Positions 50,300 through 59,392 of a stretch of DNA of 64,000 bases are shown one piece after another. Location: contig NZ_CADCXY010000005.1 of NCBI RefSeq assembly GCF_902806985.1, positions 1 through 64,000 of the forward strand, written 5' to 3'. The position numbers were made by a program, and so were the translations under genes. Each line of letters begins with the position of its first letter. Positions within the stretch are counted from its first letter, which is position 1. Under the pieces are notes generated by a model. It was not told where the DNA came from and searched no databases. It saw nothing but the letters and a program-made list of their open reading frames with translations. The stretch comes from Pseudidiomarina piscicola. Lineage in GTDB: Bacteria > Pseudomonadota > Gammaproteobacteria > Enterobacterales > Alteromonadaceae.

Positions 50300-50635
50300 T
50301 TACAGAGATTTCATGGTTCCTTTTGGCAGAACCGCTGTTACCGCCGATTTTTGCACGGTCACTTCAACACTTTCTGCAAGCGCGATAACCATAAAGTCTT
50401 TTTCTTCGCTGATTTTGGAAATACGACCTACCATACCGCCGTTCATGAGCACTTCGTCGCCTTTACTGATTCCAGCAACCAATTCTTTATGCTGCTTGAC
50501 GCGTTTTGCCTGCGGGCGATAAATCATGAAATAGAAAATCAAGCCAAACATGACCAACATGAAAATCAATTCCATACCGCCGCCTTGTGAGGCTGCGCCG
50601 TCTTGTGCGTGTGCTGTACCGATTAAAAAGTCCAT
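50300..50635 (-). CDS. yajC: Sec translocon accessory protein YajC
   Basis: A small single-pass inner-membrane protein that co-purifies with SecDF. 111 residues: one membrane helix (about 21-38), then RPQAKRVKQHKELVAGISKGDEVLMNGGMVGRI, the family signature, and a small beta-rich cytoplasmic domain. GAGGA precedes ATG 50635. The queA-tgt genes that precede yajC in E. coli are not here, so the operon's upstream part differs. Confidence 0.95.
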   Translation of the reverse strand: MDFLIGTAHAQDGAASQGGGMELIFMLVMFGLIFYFMIYRPQAKRVKQHKELVAGISKGDEVLMNGGMVGRISKISEEKDFMVIALAESVEVTVQKSAVTAVLPKGTMKSL

Positions 50636-50675
50636 AAAATCCTCTGTCGTATCGAGTTAGTTTTAATAGCATTGA

Positions 50676-50720
50676 GATGGGGGTTTTCTGACTACAAACA
50701 AGCCCCATCGGTATTTTTTT
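50676..50720 (+). terminator. Terminator-like hairpin with T tract, oriented toward the TRIC gene
   Basis: GATGGGG (50676-50682) pairs with CCCCATC (50703-50709), followed by GGTATTTTTTT. Read on the plus strand it looks like an intrinsic terminator, but no plus-strand gene precedes it. On the minus strand it would lie in the yajC leader. It could terminate a short plus-strand transcript antisense to the yajC leader. Confidence 0.35.
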
Positions 50721-50847
50721 AGAAAATTGTTCCGCATTCTAACGAATTTATGCTCGAATGGGGAGTGATGATGCAGTACAGATCTCTAGGCATATGTAAC
50801 AATCCATGCCAAACTAGATTTTTCAATCAAAAAAGCGCCATTTTACA

Positions 50848-51474
50848 ATGACTCTTGAGACCTTTTTTTACTGGTTTGATCACCTTGGTGTCGCGGTCTT
50901 TGCCGTCTCTGGCACCCTGCTCGCCTTCCGTAAGAATATGGACGGCTTTGGTGTGGTGGTGCTCGCATCTGTGACGGCGATAGGTGGCGGTACCATTCGC
51001 GACCTGATTCTCGATCTGCCAGTATTTTGGGCCTACGATGCAACCTATATTTATACCATTTTAGTAGCGGCCTTTGCGACCATTGTCTGGCTTCGGTTTC
51101 GCGATTACATTCATAAGAAAACCTTACACATTGCCGATGCCGTAGGCTTGTCTTTCTTCACCGTCATGGGCGCGCAAAAAGCCCTTGAAGCCGGCTTCCC
51201 GGAGGTCGTTTGCGTGGTGATGGGTACCGTCACTGCTTGCTTTGGTGGCATGCTCCGCGACGTTTTAGCGCGCGATATTCCCATGGTTCTTAAAGGCGAG
51301 CTTTACGCCACCACGTGCCTCGTCGGTGCCAGTGTTTACGTGCTACTTGCTCAACATACAACATTAGTCGCGCTATTGGTCGGCGGCCTTGTCACTTTGT
51401 TGCTGCGCCTCGGCGCCATTCGCTGGCAGTGGTCTCTGATGGTATTCCAAGATCATAGCGATGGGCCCCGTTAA
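50848..51474 (+). CDS. TRIC-family (YadS/UPF0126) cation channel-like membrane protein
   Basis: 208 residues with about seven hydrophobic helices in two similar halves, each with a Gly-rich family signature: VTAIGGGTIRDLILD and VTACFGGMLRDVLARDIP. Prokaryotic TRIC proteins form trimeric potassium/sodium channels, so a channel role is likely but the physiological ion is unknown. It ends 2 bp before the start of the CrbS-like gene, indicating co-transcription. Confidence 0.88.
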   Translation: MTLETFFYWFDHLGVAVFAVSGTLLAFRKNMDGFGVVVLASVTAIGGGTIRDLILDLPVFWAYDATYIYTILVAAFATIVWLRFRDYIHKKTLHIADAVGLSFFTVMGAQKALEAGFPEVVCVVMGTVTACFGGMLRDVLARDIPMVLKGELYATTCLVGASVYVLLAQHTTLVALLVGGLVTLLLRLGAIRWQWSLMVFQDHSDGPR

Positions 51475-51476
51475 CC

Positions 51477-54400
51477 GTGTTAAGTACTGGCGTCGCCATT
51501 TTATTAGCCATTGGCTATATTGCGATACTGTACAGCATCGCTTATCGCGGTGAGCGCAAGCCGCCCAATCAAATAAAGCCCTACCGGTACGCCCTGGCAC
51601 AAGGTATTCACTGCACCACGTGGGCGTTTTACGGCACTATTACCCAAGCCGCTTTTTACGGTTGGTCGGTGGCACCGACCTATGTTGGTGCGATGCTGGT
51701 GTTCTTGTTCATGCACCGAATTCAGTTGCGCTTATTACACGTATGTAAGCAACAAAACTTAACCTCTATTGCTGATGTTATCAGCCACCGATACGGTAAA
51801 TCACCAACCCTTGCGTTGAGCGTGGCGTTAATAGCTTTAATCGGTATTGTGCCCTACATCACGCTGCAACTACGCGCCGTTAGTGGCAGTTTCATTGCGG
51901 TAACGGGCTTGGCCGGCAAGCCCCTACCATGGTTTGGCGACATTGCGGCGCTCGTTGCTTTAGCGATGATGATGTTTGCCATTTTATTCGGCACGCGCCG
52001 CATGAGTTTAGCCGAGCAGCACTCAGGTTTAATGGACGCTGTGGCCTTCGAATCCGTTATCAAGTTACTTGCCTTCATGGGAGTCGGTATCTATGTTTCC
52101 TATGAGCTTTTCGATGGCGTTGCCGACGTCGTACTGCAGGCTGCGCAAGCACCACAGGTCAGTGCCATACTCGAAGGTCGTGAAGCCGGCGGTTTTGTCT
52201 ACTTAACCCATATCTTGTTGGGTGCCATTTCGATGTTTTGCTTACCGCGCCAGTTTCATGTGAGTTATATCGAAAATACGGACCCCGAGGAATTACGTAC
52301 CGCACGCTGGGCCTTCCCGCTGTATCTGTTCGCAATAAACCTGTTTATTTTACCTATTGCTCTGGCCGGTGTGTTGCTTGTTCCAGAAGCTGCGCAATCA
52401 GATACCTTCATGCTGACCATTTTATTGCAAGCCGACCAACCGTGGATCACGACAGTCGCCTTCATTGGCGGCCTCGCCTCAGCAACGAGTATGGTAATCA
52501 TTGCGACCCTAGCGTTAAGCATTATGATGTCGAACGATGTTGTGATGCCCTTCTGGTTACGTGCCACCAAACGCAGGCTTCGCAACGTCACTTTTACGCC
52601 AAAGCGCATTTTACGCATTCGCCGCACCACTATTGCTGGCATCATGGCCCTTGCGTTTGGCTTTCATAAGCTGACCGAAACCAACCTGCCGCTGGTAAAT
52701 GCCGGACTGCTGTCACTGGCGTTGTTAGCACAGTTAGCGCCCGCCTTGCTGGGTGGGCTTATTTGGCAACGCGGTAATAAAACCGGTGCCAGCCTCGGTA
52801 TTATCGTAGGCACGACGCTGTGGCTATGGCTGTTATTTATCCCTTCGATACAGCTCAACCGCGGGCTTACGGATAGTGATCTTAGTGCTGGCGTATTGAT
52901 CAGTTTAGGTTTGAATTTAGCCATTTACATTGTTGTCTCGTGGCTGACGCGGCCCAACGCCACCGAACAGCAACAACGCCGCCTTTTCACGGACCCAACC
53001 GGTGGTCACGCCGAACTTTATCAGCACCAACCCATTTCGTGGGGCCGCCTAAGACAACTATTAGCGCGATTTTTTGATTCCGTGGAACTCGAGCGCTTAA
53101 GTGACAAAGTAAAGCACGACCTCACAACGGCCCCAGCGGATGTGTTGGTTCCAGGCTCACTTTTGGCCCGAGTAGAACGCGAGCTGTCAGCCGTTATCGG
53201 TAGTGCGGCCAGCCGTATCTTGCTCGACACTTTGACGCAACAGCCGTCGGTACCGATATCACAAGTAGTGACATGGGCGACTGAAGCTTCACAGCTATAC
53301 AAGTTTAACCGCGAGCTATTACAAGCCTCGGTAGAAAATATTCCGCAAGGCATTAGCGTGATCGATCAAGACTTACGCCTGGTGGCATGGAACCATCGCT
53401 ATGTTGAAGTGTTTGGCTATCCGCCAGGCTTTTTGCAAGCCGGAATGCCAGTGGCCGACCTACTTAAGTACAACGCCGAGCGTGGCCTCATTCAAGCTGC
53501 GAGCGACAATGCCATTGAGGACGAAATTGATAAACGTCTAAACTATCTTCGCCACGGCAGTGCCTATCGCTATCAGCGTCAACAAGGGCAATTGGTGATT
53601 GAGCTACAAGGCGCCCCTATGCCGGGCGGAGGCTTTGTCACAACCTATACCGACATCACCGAGCTGGTTCAGGCCCAAAGAGCCCTCGAGCGTGTCAACG
53701 CTGAACTGGAGCAACGTGTTGCCGATCGCACCGCGCAGCTACTCGATGCCAAGCAAGCTGAGGAATTGGCACATCAAAGTAAAACTAGGTTTTTTGCCGC
53801 GGTCAGCCATGATCTGATGCAACCGTTCAATGCTGCGACACTGTTTTGCGATATGCTTAGCCAACGTTTGCACGGTGAAGAGTCTCGATTAGCGCAACAA
53901 ATTCAGCAATCGCTGCATAATGCCGAAGAACTCCTCACCATGCTGCTAGAAATGACCCGGCTCGAAGCGGGTAACCTGCCGGTGAATAAGCAGGTAGTTG
54001 CGTTGCATGACATCATTCAGCCTATTGTCGCTAATCAGCAAATAATTGCCGCGGAAAAAGACGTCACCATTCGCTATGTTCCCAGCCGAGTGCAATTGAC
54101 CACTGACCGCAAGATGATTGGCCGTATTATCCAAAATTTACTCTCCAATGCGGTCCGTTATACCGATCAAGGTACGGTGTTAATCGGCATCCGGCGGCGA
54201 CGTCACGGTGCCGAGCTACAAATACTCGATACCGGTCGCGGTATTCCACAAGACCAACGCGACAAAATTTTCCGCGAGTTTCATCAGGTTAGCCAAAGTG
54301 GCGACAACCCTGGTATAGGGCTCGGTTTAGCTATTGTTGATCGTATGTGCCGGCTGCTCGATATTCCCTTGTCACTTGCATCCGAGGTCGGCCGTGGCAC

Positions 54401-54854
54401 CACATTTAGCTTGAGCTTCAGCGAGGTTCGCTGGCAACCTCAATTAAGCTTTGGCAAAACCACCGCGCATCGCGATCAAGAACAGTTTTTACAAGGCAAA
54501 AACGTGTGGCTGCTCGATAACGATCTCAGCGTGCTACAAGCCATGCAGCAGTTGTTTGTGAGTTGGGGGAGTCAGGTGGTCACAGCGACCCAAAGGCAAC
54601 AGCTACCGGTTGACGCTGAGGCGCCCGATTTACTGGTATTTGACTACCACCTTGATGACGGTGATACGGGCATCGAAGTGCTGAAGACCGTTCGTCAGCA
54701 CTTTGCTGGCACTGAACTTCCCGCGATCATTAATTCTGCCGACCCGGACGAGACCGTACGTGAGCAAGTGATTGCTGAGCAGGCGTTATTTGCCTCAAAA
54801 CCTATTAAAGTTGCTGCGCTTAAGCGCTTGATCAAGCGTCTTCTGCAGCACTGA
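51477..54854 (+). CDS. crbS: Hybrid sensor kinase with SLC5 transporter-like domain, CrbS-type
   Basis: 1125 residues. About 12-13 membrane helices of the sodium:solute symporter (SLC5/PutP-like) fold (about 1-490) precede a linker with a STAC-like segment (about 500-590), a PAS domain (about 615-735, VENIPQGISVIDQDLRLVAW), a coiled coil, H-box SHDLMQPFNAATL, ATP-binding motifs LLSNAVRYTDQG, DTGRGIPQ and GIGLGLAIVDRM, and a C-terminal receiver (acceptor Asp in VFDYHLDDGDTG). CrbS proteins in Vibrio and Pseudomonas sense acetate-related cues and control acs through CrbR. The start is GTG 51477. The 3' end overlaps the response-regulator gene by 23 bp. The CrbS name is by architecture and neighbour. 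Confidence 0.85.
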   Translation: MLSTGVAILLAIGYIAILYSIAYRGERKPPNQIKPYRYALAQGIHCTTWAFYGTITQAAFYGWSVAPTYVGAMLVFLFMHRIQLRLLHVCKQQNLTSIADVISHRYGKSPTLALSVALIALIGIVPYITLQLRAVSGSFIAVTGLAGKPLPWFGDIAALVALAMMMFAILFGTRRMSLAEQHSGLMDAVAFESVIKLLAFMGVGIYVSYELFDGVADVVLQAAQAPQVSAILEGREAGGFVYLTHILLGAISMFCLPRQFHVSYIENTDPEELRTARWAFPLYLFAINLFILPIALAGVLLVPEAAQSDTFMLTILLQADQPWITTVAFIGGLASATSMVIIATLALSIMMSNDVVMPFWLRATKRRLRNVTFTPKRILRIRRTTIAGIMALAFGFHKLTETNLPLVNAGLLSLALLAQLAPALLGGLIWQRGNKTGASLGIIVGTTLWLWLLFIPSIQLNRGLTDSDLSAGVLISLGLNLAIYIVVSWLTRPNATEQQQRRLFTDPTGGHAELYQHQPISWGRLRQLLARFFDSVELERLSDKVKHDLTTAPADVLVPGSLLARVERELSAVIGSAASRILLDTLTQQPSVPISQVVTWATEASQLYKFNRELLQASVENIPQGISVIDQDLRLVAWNHRYVEVFGYPPGFLQAGMPVADLLKYNAERGLIQAASDNAIEDEIDKRLNYLRHGSAYRYQRQQGQLVIELQGAPMPGGGFVTTYTDITELVQAQRALERVNAELEQRVADRTAQLLDAKQAEELAHQSKTRFFAAVSHDLMQPFNAATLFCDMLSQRLHGEESRLAQQIQQSLHNAEELLTMLLEMTRLEAGNLPVNKQVVALHDIIQPIVANQQIIAAEKDVTIRYVPSRVQLTTDRKMIGRIIQNLLSNAVRYTDQGTVLIGIRRRRHGAELQILDTGRGIPQDQRDKIFREFHQVSQSGDNPGIGLGLAIVDRMCRLLDIPLSLASEVGRGTTFSLSFSEVRWQPQLSFGKTTAHRDQEQFLQGKNVWLLDNDLSVLQAMQQLFVSWGSQVVTATQRQQLPVDAEAPDLLVFDYHLDDGDTGIEVLKTVRQHFAGTELPAIINSADPDETVREQVIAEQALFASKPIKVAALKRLIKRLLQH

Positions 54855-55530
54855 CTTCTGCAGAATTAAGCATCTGTTTAAACACAATGCCGGCTTGTGT
54901 TCGGTTGGTCACGCTCAGCTTCCGCAAGATTGCTGATACATGTTGTTTTATGGTGGTTTCTTGCACATTGAGTTCATGGGCAATTTGCTTATTTAACAGG
55001 CCATCGGCGAGACACTCCAGTACCCGAAACTGTTGTGGCGTGAGTTGCTCAAGGCGCTGAGCAAAATCGACATGTTCCGCTGGTGTTTCAGCCTCAACCG
55101 CATCACGTAAATGTTCCGGCAACCAAGTATCCCCCGCAAGCACGGCATGCACCGCTTGCTGTAACTCAGCCAAAGGCATTGATTTAGGAATGTAGGCACT
55201 GGCACCAAACGCCATCGCTTGACGAATCGTCGCCAGTTGCTCGTTGGCAGAAACAATCACCACCAAGATATCAGGGTAACGGCTTCTCAGTGATGTTAAG
55301 CCCGTTAGGCCTCGGTTTCCTGGCATCGTTAAGTCGAGCAGTATCAATTCTACCTGGGGTTCACTGCGAATAAGCTCACTTAGTTGTTCGAATGAAGCGG
55401 CTTCAATGATCGGCGTATCAAGCGTTTCGGTTAACGCTTGTTTTAATGCGGCACGAAAAAGAGGGTGGTCATCTGCAATAATAGCACGCGCCATGTTTGA
55501 ACCTGGTTGGCTTGAAACTGATGTGCTCAT
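54832..55530 (-). CDS. crbR: LuxR-type response regulator, CrbR-type
   Basis: 232 residues: a receiver domain (about 14-130) with ADDHPLF, phospho-acceptor Asp in LILLDLTMPG and IPKSMP, then a LuxR helix-turn-helix (about 165-225) reading LTPQQFRVLECLADGLLNKQ, with ETTIKQHVSAIL at the recognition helix. It is the likely partner of the CrbS-like kinase, with which it is convergent and overlaps by 23 bp. CrbR regulates acetyl-CoA synthetase in Vibrio cholerae. Here adjacent genes include an acyl-CoA ligase operon. Start ATG 55530. Confidence 0.88.
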   Translation of the reverse strand: MSTSVSSQPGSNMARAIIADDHPLFRAALKQALTETLDTPIIEAASFEQLSELIRSEPQVELILLDLTMPGNRGLTGLTSLRSRYPDILVVIVSANEQLATIRQAMAFGASAYIPKSMPLAELQQAVHAVLAGDTWLPEHLRDAVEAETPAEHVDFAQRLEQLTPQQFRVLECLADGLLNKQIAHELNVQETTIKQHVSAILRKLSVTNRTQAGIVFKQMLNSAEVSAAEDA

Positions 55531-55540
55531 GCTAGCGTGT

Positions 55541-55586
55541 CCAAAAACAAAAGTCAGTGGTTACTCGCATAATTGCGAGTAACCAC
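55541..55586 (-). terminator. Perfect 13-bp stem terminator after the TonB-dependent receptor
   Basis: GTGGTTACTCGCA (55557-55569) and TGCGAGTAACCAC (55574-55586) are exact reverse complements around loop TAAT. In minus direction a T-rich run (CTTTTGTTTTT) follows. It lies 14 bp after the receptor stop, separating it from crbR. Confidence 0.85.
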
Positions 55587-55599
55587 CACTTAATTGGGG

Positions 55600-57867
55600 T
55601 TAAAACTTATAACCCACACTCAGGGAGAAGGTACGAGGGTCGCCGTAATAGCCAACCACAGCATCGTCACCAAAGGTTGGTCCGAAGTTGTAGCCACCTA
55701 CGCGATACTCTTCATCGGTGAGGTTCTTAGCATGTAAGCCAAGGTTCCACTGACCGCTGTTTGAGTACCAAACAACACTTGTGTTTAACAGGCCATAGCT
55801 TTCTTGGTCTAACGGCGATGGCGCTTCAAACATTTGCGTGTCATCACGGAACGCGTAGTTTGCCGACCAAACCACTTGCCCTGCTTCCATTTCAAAGGTC
55901 TGGTTGAAACCAAGGTTGTACGTCAGTTCAGGTGTGTTTTGGAACGACCATGCATCGGTCACATCTGTGGTTTCGCCTGTCGCAGGCTCTTCGTACACCA
56001 CGGCATCGAATTCAGCATCGATGTAACCTAGCATTGCAGTAATATTCAGGCTGTCAGTGGCGGCAAATACCGTTTCGACTTCAAAGCCTTTCACTGTTGA
56101 TTCACCGGCATTGAGCACCTGCGATGAAATTCCTGATTCAACAACACGCTGTACCGTCACCTGCATGTCTTGGTAGTCAGAGTAGAAAACGGCACTGTTC
56201 AAGCGCATGCGGCCATCTAATAGCTCAGACTTCATACCAAACTCGAAGGTGTCGACGATTTCTGGATCGTAAGGTTCATCAATCGTCGGGTTCAGTGACT
56301 TATCTGCGCGCATGTCAACGCCACCAGATTTGAAGCCATTACTGTAGCTACCATAAACCATGACATCATCAGAAAGGTCATAATTAAGCGCTACATGAGG
56401 AGAGAACCGGCTCCAGTCACCTTTAGAATCAAAGTTTGAGTTCACTGCAAACGGGGTGCCAAAGGTATCGATCACTTCTGCGGAGTCATACGGCACGTCT
56501 AAGCCAGCTCGGTTGATGTAATGAACACCTAAATAGGTATAGCGGAAAACGCCCGCTTCTTTTTCGTCTTTGGTGTAACGGCCACCCACTGTCAGGGTCA
56601 TATCATCGCTGATACGGTAATTACCTTGACCGTAGAACGCTAGGCTTTCGGTTTGAACACAACCACCGTTATCCACTGTTACCCCACCTAGGGCCTCCAG
56701 ATAAAGCGGTAGTACGGTGCCAAACACACCACAGGCTTCACCATCGTAATAATACACGCCACCGACGAAATCAAAGTTGTCGTTATTGGTGTAGCTTAGC
56801 TGAAACTCTTGCGTAAATTGCTCGTCTTCATAGATCGCTGGCACCATGAAAATAGGTTCGCCAGTCGCATTAAAGTCGATATTGGTATCGGTGTAGCCTT
56901 CGCGACTTGCAGTGACCGCTTTAAAGTCCCACTCTGAGTTGATGTCCCAGTTGAGGGTCATCGACACGCCTTCGGTTTCAACTAGGTTATCAACAGGCAT
57001 CGCCGTGTTCGAGTCATAAACATCTTCATAAGGCTCCTGTCCAGTAATTGCACTGGTGAGCAAACGATGTGCGCCTTTTGAATTCGACTCGTCTTCAGTT
57101 TTGTCATACGAGAACTTAAGATCAAGGGTATCACTCACCAACCATTTAGCTGATAAACGATAGGTCAGCAGATCTTTATTGTAGTTCTCATCACCGGTAT
57201 TCACGTACTCGCCAAATCCATCACGCTGCAGCGAGGCAATGGCACCACCAACAAAGAAATTGTCGGCTAAAGCGGTTTGGCCAGAGATTTTGAAGTCACG
57301 CTGGTTATAGCTACCGAAGGTACCTTGCAATGACAATTCATTGTAACCCGTGAGCTCTTTGGTCACATACTTGAGTGCACCACCGATGGTGTTTTTGCCG
57401 TATAGCGTGCCCTGCGGGCCTCGCAATACTTCAATACGTTCTAGGTCGAATACTTCCAACACCGCACCTTGTGGGCGAGCGACATACACATCATCAATAT
57501 AAACACCCACGCCTGGCTCAAAACCCCACAACGGATCTTGTTGCCCGACACCACGAATATAGGCAGTCAGGGTCGAGTTAGTACCACGACTCACTTGAAT
57601 AGTGGCATTTGGGATCCGTTGTTGAAGTTCAGTGATGTCTTCAACACCAATTTCTTCAAGATCGCCAGCACCAAATGACGACACTGACACAGGAACATCT
57701 TGTAAGCTTTCTGTTTTACGTCGCGCGGTCACTTCAATGCGTTCTAGGCCTTTAGTGCTTTCTGCTTGTTGTTCTTGCTCATCTTGCGCCTGTGCATAAG
57801 CTGGCAAACTCACAACTGATGCAATAGCTAAGGCTATTAATGAGTGACGAAACTTGGGTTGACTCAT
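55600..57867 (-). CDS. TonB-dependent receptor
   Basis: 755-residue outer-membrane active transporter. It starts with a signal peptide ending AYA-Q (about 25), then the possible TonB box GLERIEVTARRKTESLQDVP, a plug domain (VRGPQGTLYGKNTIGGALKY-type signature near residue 150, reading LRGPQGTLYGKN), and a barrel ending FSLSVGYKF. The size suggests a small ligand such as a siderophore, cobalamin, or small organic compound. The ligand is not identifiable. It is divergent from the GntP operon across 214 bp and upstream of crbR, so a role in the same metabolism is plausible. Confidence 0.93.
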   Translation of the reverse strand: MSQPKFRHSLIALAIASVVSLPAYAQAQDEQEQQAESTKGLERIEVTARRKTESLQDVPVSVSSFGAGDLEEIGVEDITELQQRIPNATIQVSRGTNSTLTAYIRGVGQQDPLWGFEPGVGVYIDDVYVARPQGAVLEVFDLERIEVLRGPQGTLYGKNTIGGALKYVTKELTGYNELSLQGTFGSYNQRDFKISGQTALADNFFVGGAIASLQRDGFGEYVNTGDENYNKDLLTYRLSAKWLVSDTLDLKFSYDKTEDESNSKGAHRLLTSAITGQEPYEDVYDSNTAMPVDNLVETEGVSMTLNWDINSEWDFKAVTASREGYTDTNIDFNATGEPIFMVPAIYEDEQFTQEFQLSYTNNDNFDFVGGVYYYDGEACGVFGTVLPLYLEALGGVTVDNGGCVQTESLAFYGQGNYRISDDMTLTVGGRYTKDEKEAGVFRYTYLGVHYINRAGLDVPYDSAEVIDTFGTPFAVNSNFDSKGDWSRFSPHVALNYDLSDDVMVYGSYSNGFKSGGVDMRADKSLNPTIDEPYDPEIVDTFEFGMKSELLDGRMRLNSAVFYSDYQDMQVTVQRVVESGISSQVLNAGESTVKGFEVETVFAATDSLNITAMLGYIDAEFDAVVYEEPATGETTDVTDAWSFQNTPELTYNLGFNQTFEMEAGQVVWSANYAFRDDTQMFEAPSPLDQESYGLLNTSVVWYSNSGQWNLGLHAKNLTDEEYRVGGYNFGPTFGDDAVVGYYGDPRTFSLSVGYKF

Positions 57868-57986
57868 GATGTCATTCTCCCGGTTACTGTTATTGTTGTA
57901 CTGTTATAAAAAGTGCGTGTAACGGCACGTTAATTGTTATGGCACAGTTACCCTAGCGCAAAGTGTAAGCTTTGTATTCTGTACGT

Positions 57987-57994
57987 TAGTACTA
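57987..57994. promoter_or_regulatory. Short palindrome TAGTACTA in the TonB-receptor/gntP intergenic region
   Basis: TAGTACTA is a perfect 8-bp palindrome located between two divergent genes next to crbR. It could be an operator, but such a short palindrome is expected by chance and no known CrbR motif was used. Confidence 0.2.
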
Positions 57995-58081
57995 TGTAAT
58001 TTTGCCACCTAGTCACGCATGATAATGTCATCGTACGCCATAGTGAACATAGCCAGAATAATAATTACAACGAGGTAATGC

Positions 58082-59377
58082 ATGTTAAGCATGATTGGAT
58101 TAGTCGGCGGCTTAGTACTACTTATTGTATTAACGCTGCGTGGCATGAACTTATTTATTAGTGCGCCTTTGTGCGCTGTTGTGGTTGCTTTAACCAGTGG
58201 TGTGCCGCTGTTTCAAGGCGAGGTTAATTTTGTCAGCGCCTACATGGATGGGTTTGCTAGCTTCGTCGCAGCTTGGTTCTTTATGTTCTTACTTGGCTCC
58301 TTGTTCGGTAAGTTCATGGAAGACACCGGAGCCGCCGATAGCGTCGCCCATTGGATCATCGGTAAACTAGGAAAGAAACAAGCGGTACTCGCGGTCGTCC
58401 TTGCCTGTGGTATTTTAACCTATGGTGGCGTCAGCGTGTTCGTGGTGGCCTTTTCGGTGTATCCGATGGCGTTATCACTATTTAAAGATGCGAACCTTCC
58501 GCGTCGCTTTATTCCCGCAGCACTTGCCTTTGGCTCTGTTACGTTCACCATGACCTCGGCTGGCTCACCGGAAATTCAGAACTGGATTCCCATTCAGTAC
58601 TTGGGTACCTCGCCTTACGCCGCGTGGGAAGTCTCACTGGTGGTCGCGGTGATTATGTTTATCATTGGCTACTGGTGGTTAACCCGAATGATTAAAGCTG
58701 CCACATCGCGTGGTGAAAGCTTTGAGCAACGGGAAAGCGACCCTCAGTTGGTCGAACGCAAACTGCCATCACCTTTTAGTGGTCTGGTGCCGTTGATTGT
58801 GGTTTTAAGCTTAAGCTTTTTGTTCCATGAAGACCTTAAGCAGAACGCCTTAATTATTGCCTTAAGCGGCGGCGTACTTGCTATTGCCATCATCAATTTT
58901 AAGTATTTCCAAAATATGTCAAAAGCCATTGGCGAAGCTTCTACTGGCGCACTTATTGCGATCGGTAACACCTCAGCTGTTGTGGGTTTTGGCAGCATCG
59001 CCAAAGTGACCCCCGCATTCGCCGACGCCGTAACCTTTATGACCAGTCTGCCTGGCAATGAACTGGTCGGCGCAGCGGTGGCGGTGAGTGTGATCGCCGG
59101 TCTTACCGGCTCAGCTTCAGGCGGTCAGGCCATTGCCCTGCCTGAAATAGGCCCACACTATATCGACCAAGGCGTTAACCCAGATCAACTACACCGTATC
59201 GTGGCTATTTCATCAGGTGCTTTAGATTCCTTGCCACACAACGGCTATGTCGTAACCACCATTCGCGCAATTTGTAATGAAACACACCAGGCCGCCTACT
59301 GGCCTGTTGCTGCGGTCACTGTTGTGGTTCCATTTATTGGTTTAAGTATTGCTATCGCACTCTTTAACCTGTTTTAA
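58082..59377 (+). CDS. GntP-family permease
   Basis: 431 residues and about 12 hydrophobic helices. The GntP/Gnt-type signature regions GILTYGGVSVFVVAFSVYP and FGSVTFTMTSAGSPEIQNW are visible. Members import gluconate, short-chain hydroxy acids or similar carboxylates, and nothing here fixes the substrate. Given the next gene (an acyl-CoA ligase) and CrbS/R nearby, a carboxylic acid that is then CoA-activated is most likely. GAGG precedes ATG 58082. It is first of a three-gene operon with gaps of 15 and 12 bp. Confidence 0.86.
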   Translation: MLSMIGLVGGLVLLIVLTLRGMNLFISAPLCAVVVALTSGVPLFQGEVNFVSAYMDGFASFVAAWFFMFLLGSLFGKFMEDTGAADSVAHWIIGKLGKKQAVLAVVLACGILTYGGVSVFVVAFSVYPMALSLFKDANLPRRFIPAALAFGSVTFTMTSAGSPEIQNWIPIQYLGTSPYAAWEVSLVVAVIMFIIGYWWLTRMIKAATSRGESFEQRESDPQLVERKLPSPFSGLVPLIVVLSLSFLFHEDLKQNALIIALSGGVLAIAIINFKYFQNMSKAIGEASTGALIAIGNTSAVVGFGSIAKVTPAFADAVTFMTSLPGNELVGAAVAVSVIAGLTGSASGGQAIALPEIGPHYIDQGVNPDQLHRIVAISSGALDSLPHNGYVVTTIRAICNETHQAAYWPVAAVTVVVPFIGLSIAIALFNLF

Positions 59378-59392
59378 GCAAGGGCTGTAAAC

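Noticed and set aside
50487-50708. 73-codon minus-strand frame overlapping yajC, considered as a SecM/VemP-like arrest peptide
   Set aside because: It lacks a signal peptide, runs well into yajC in another frame, and has no recognisable arrest motif.
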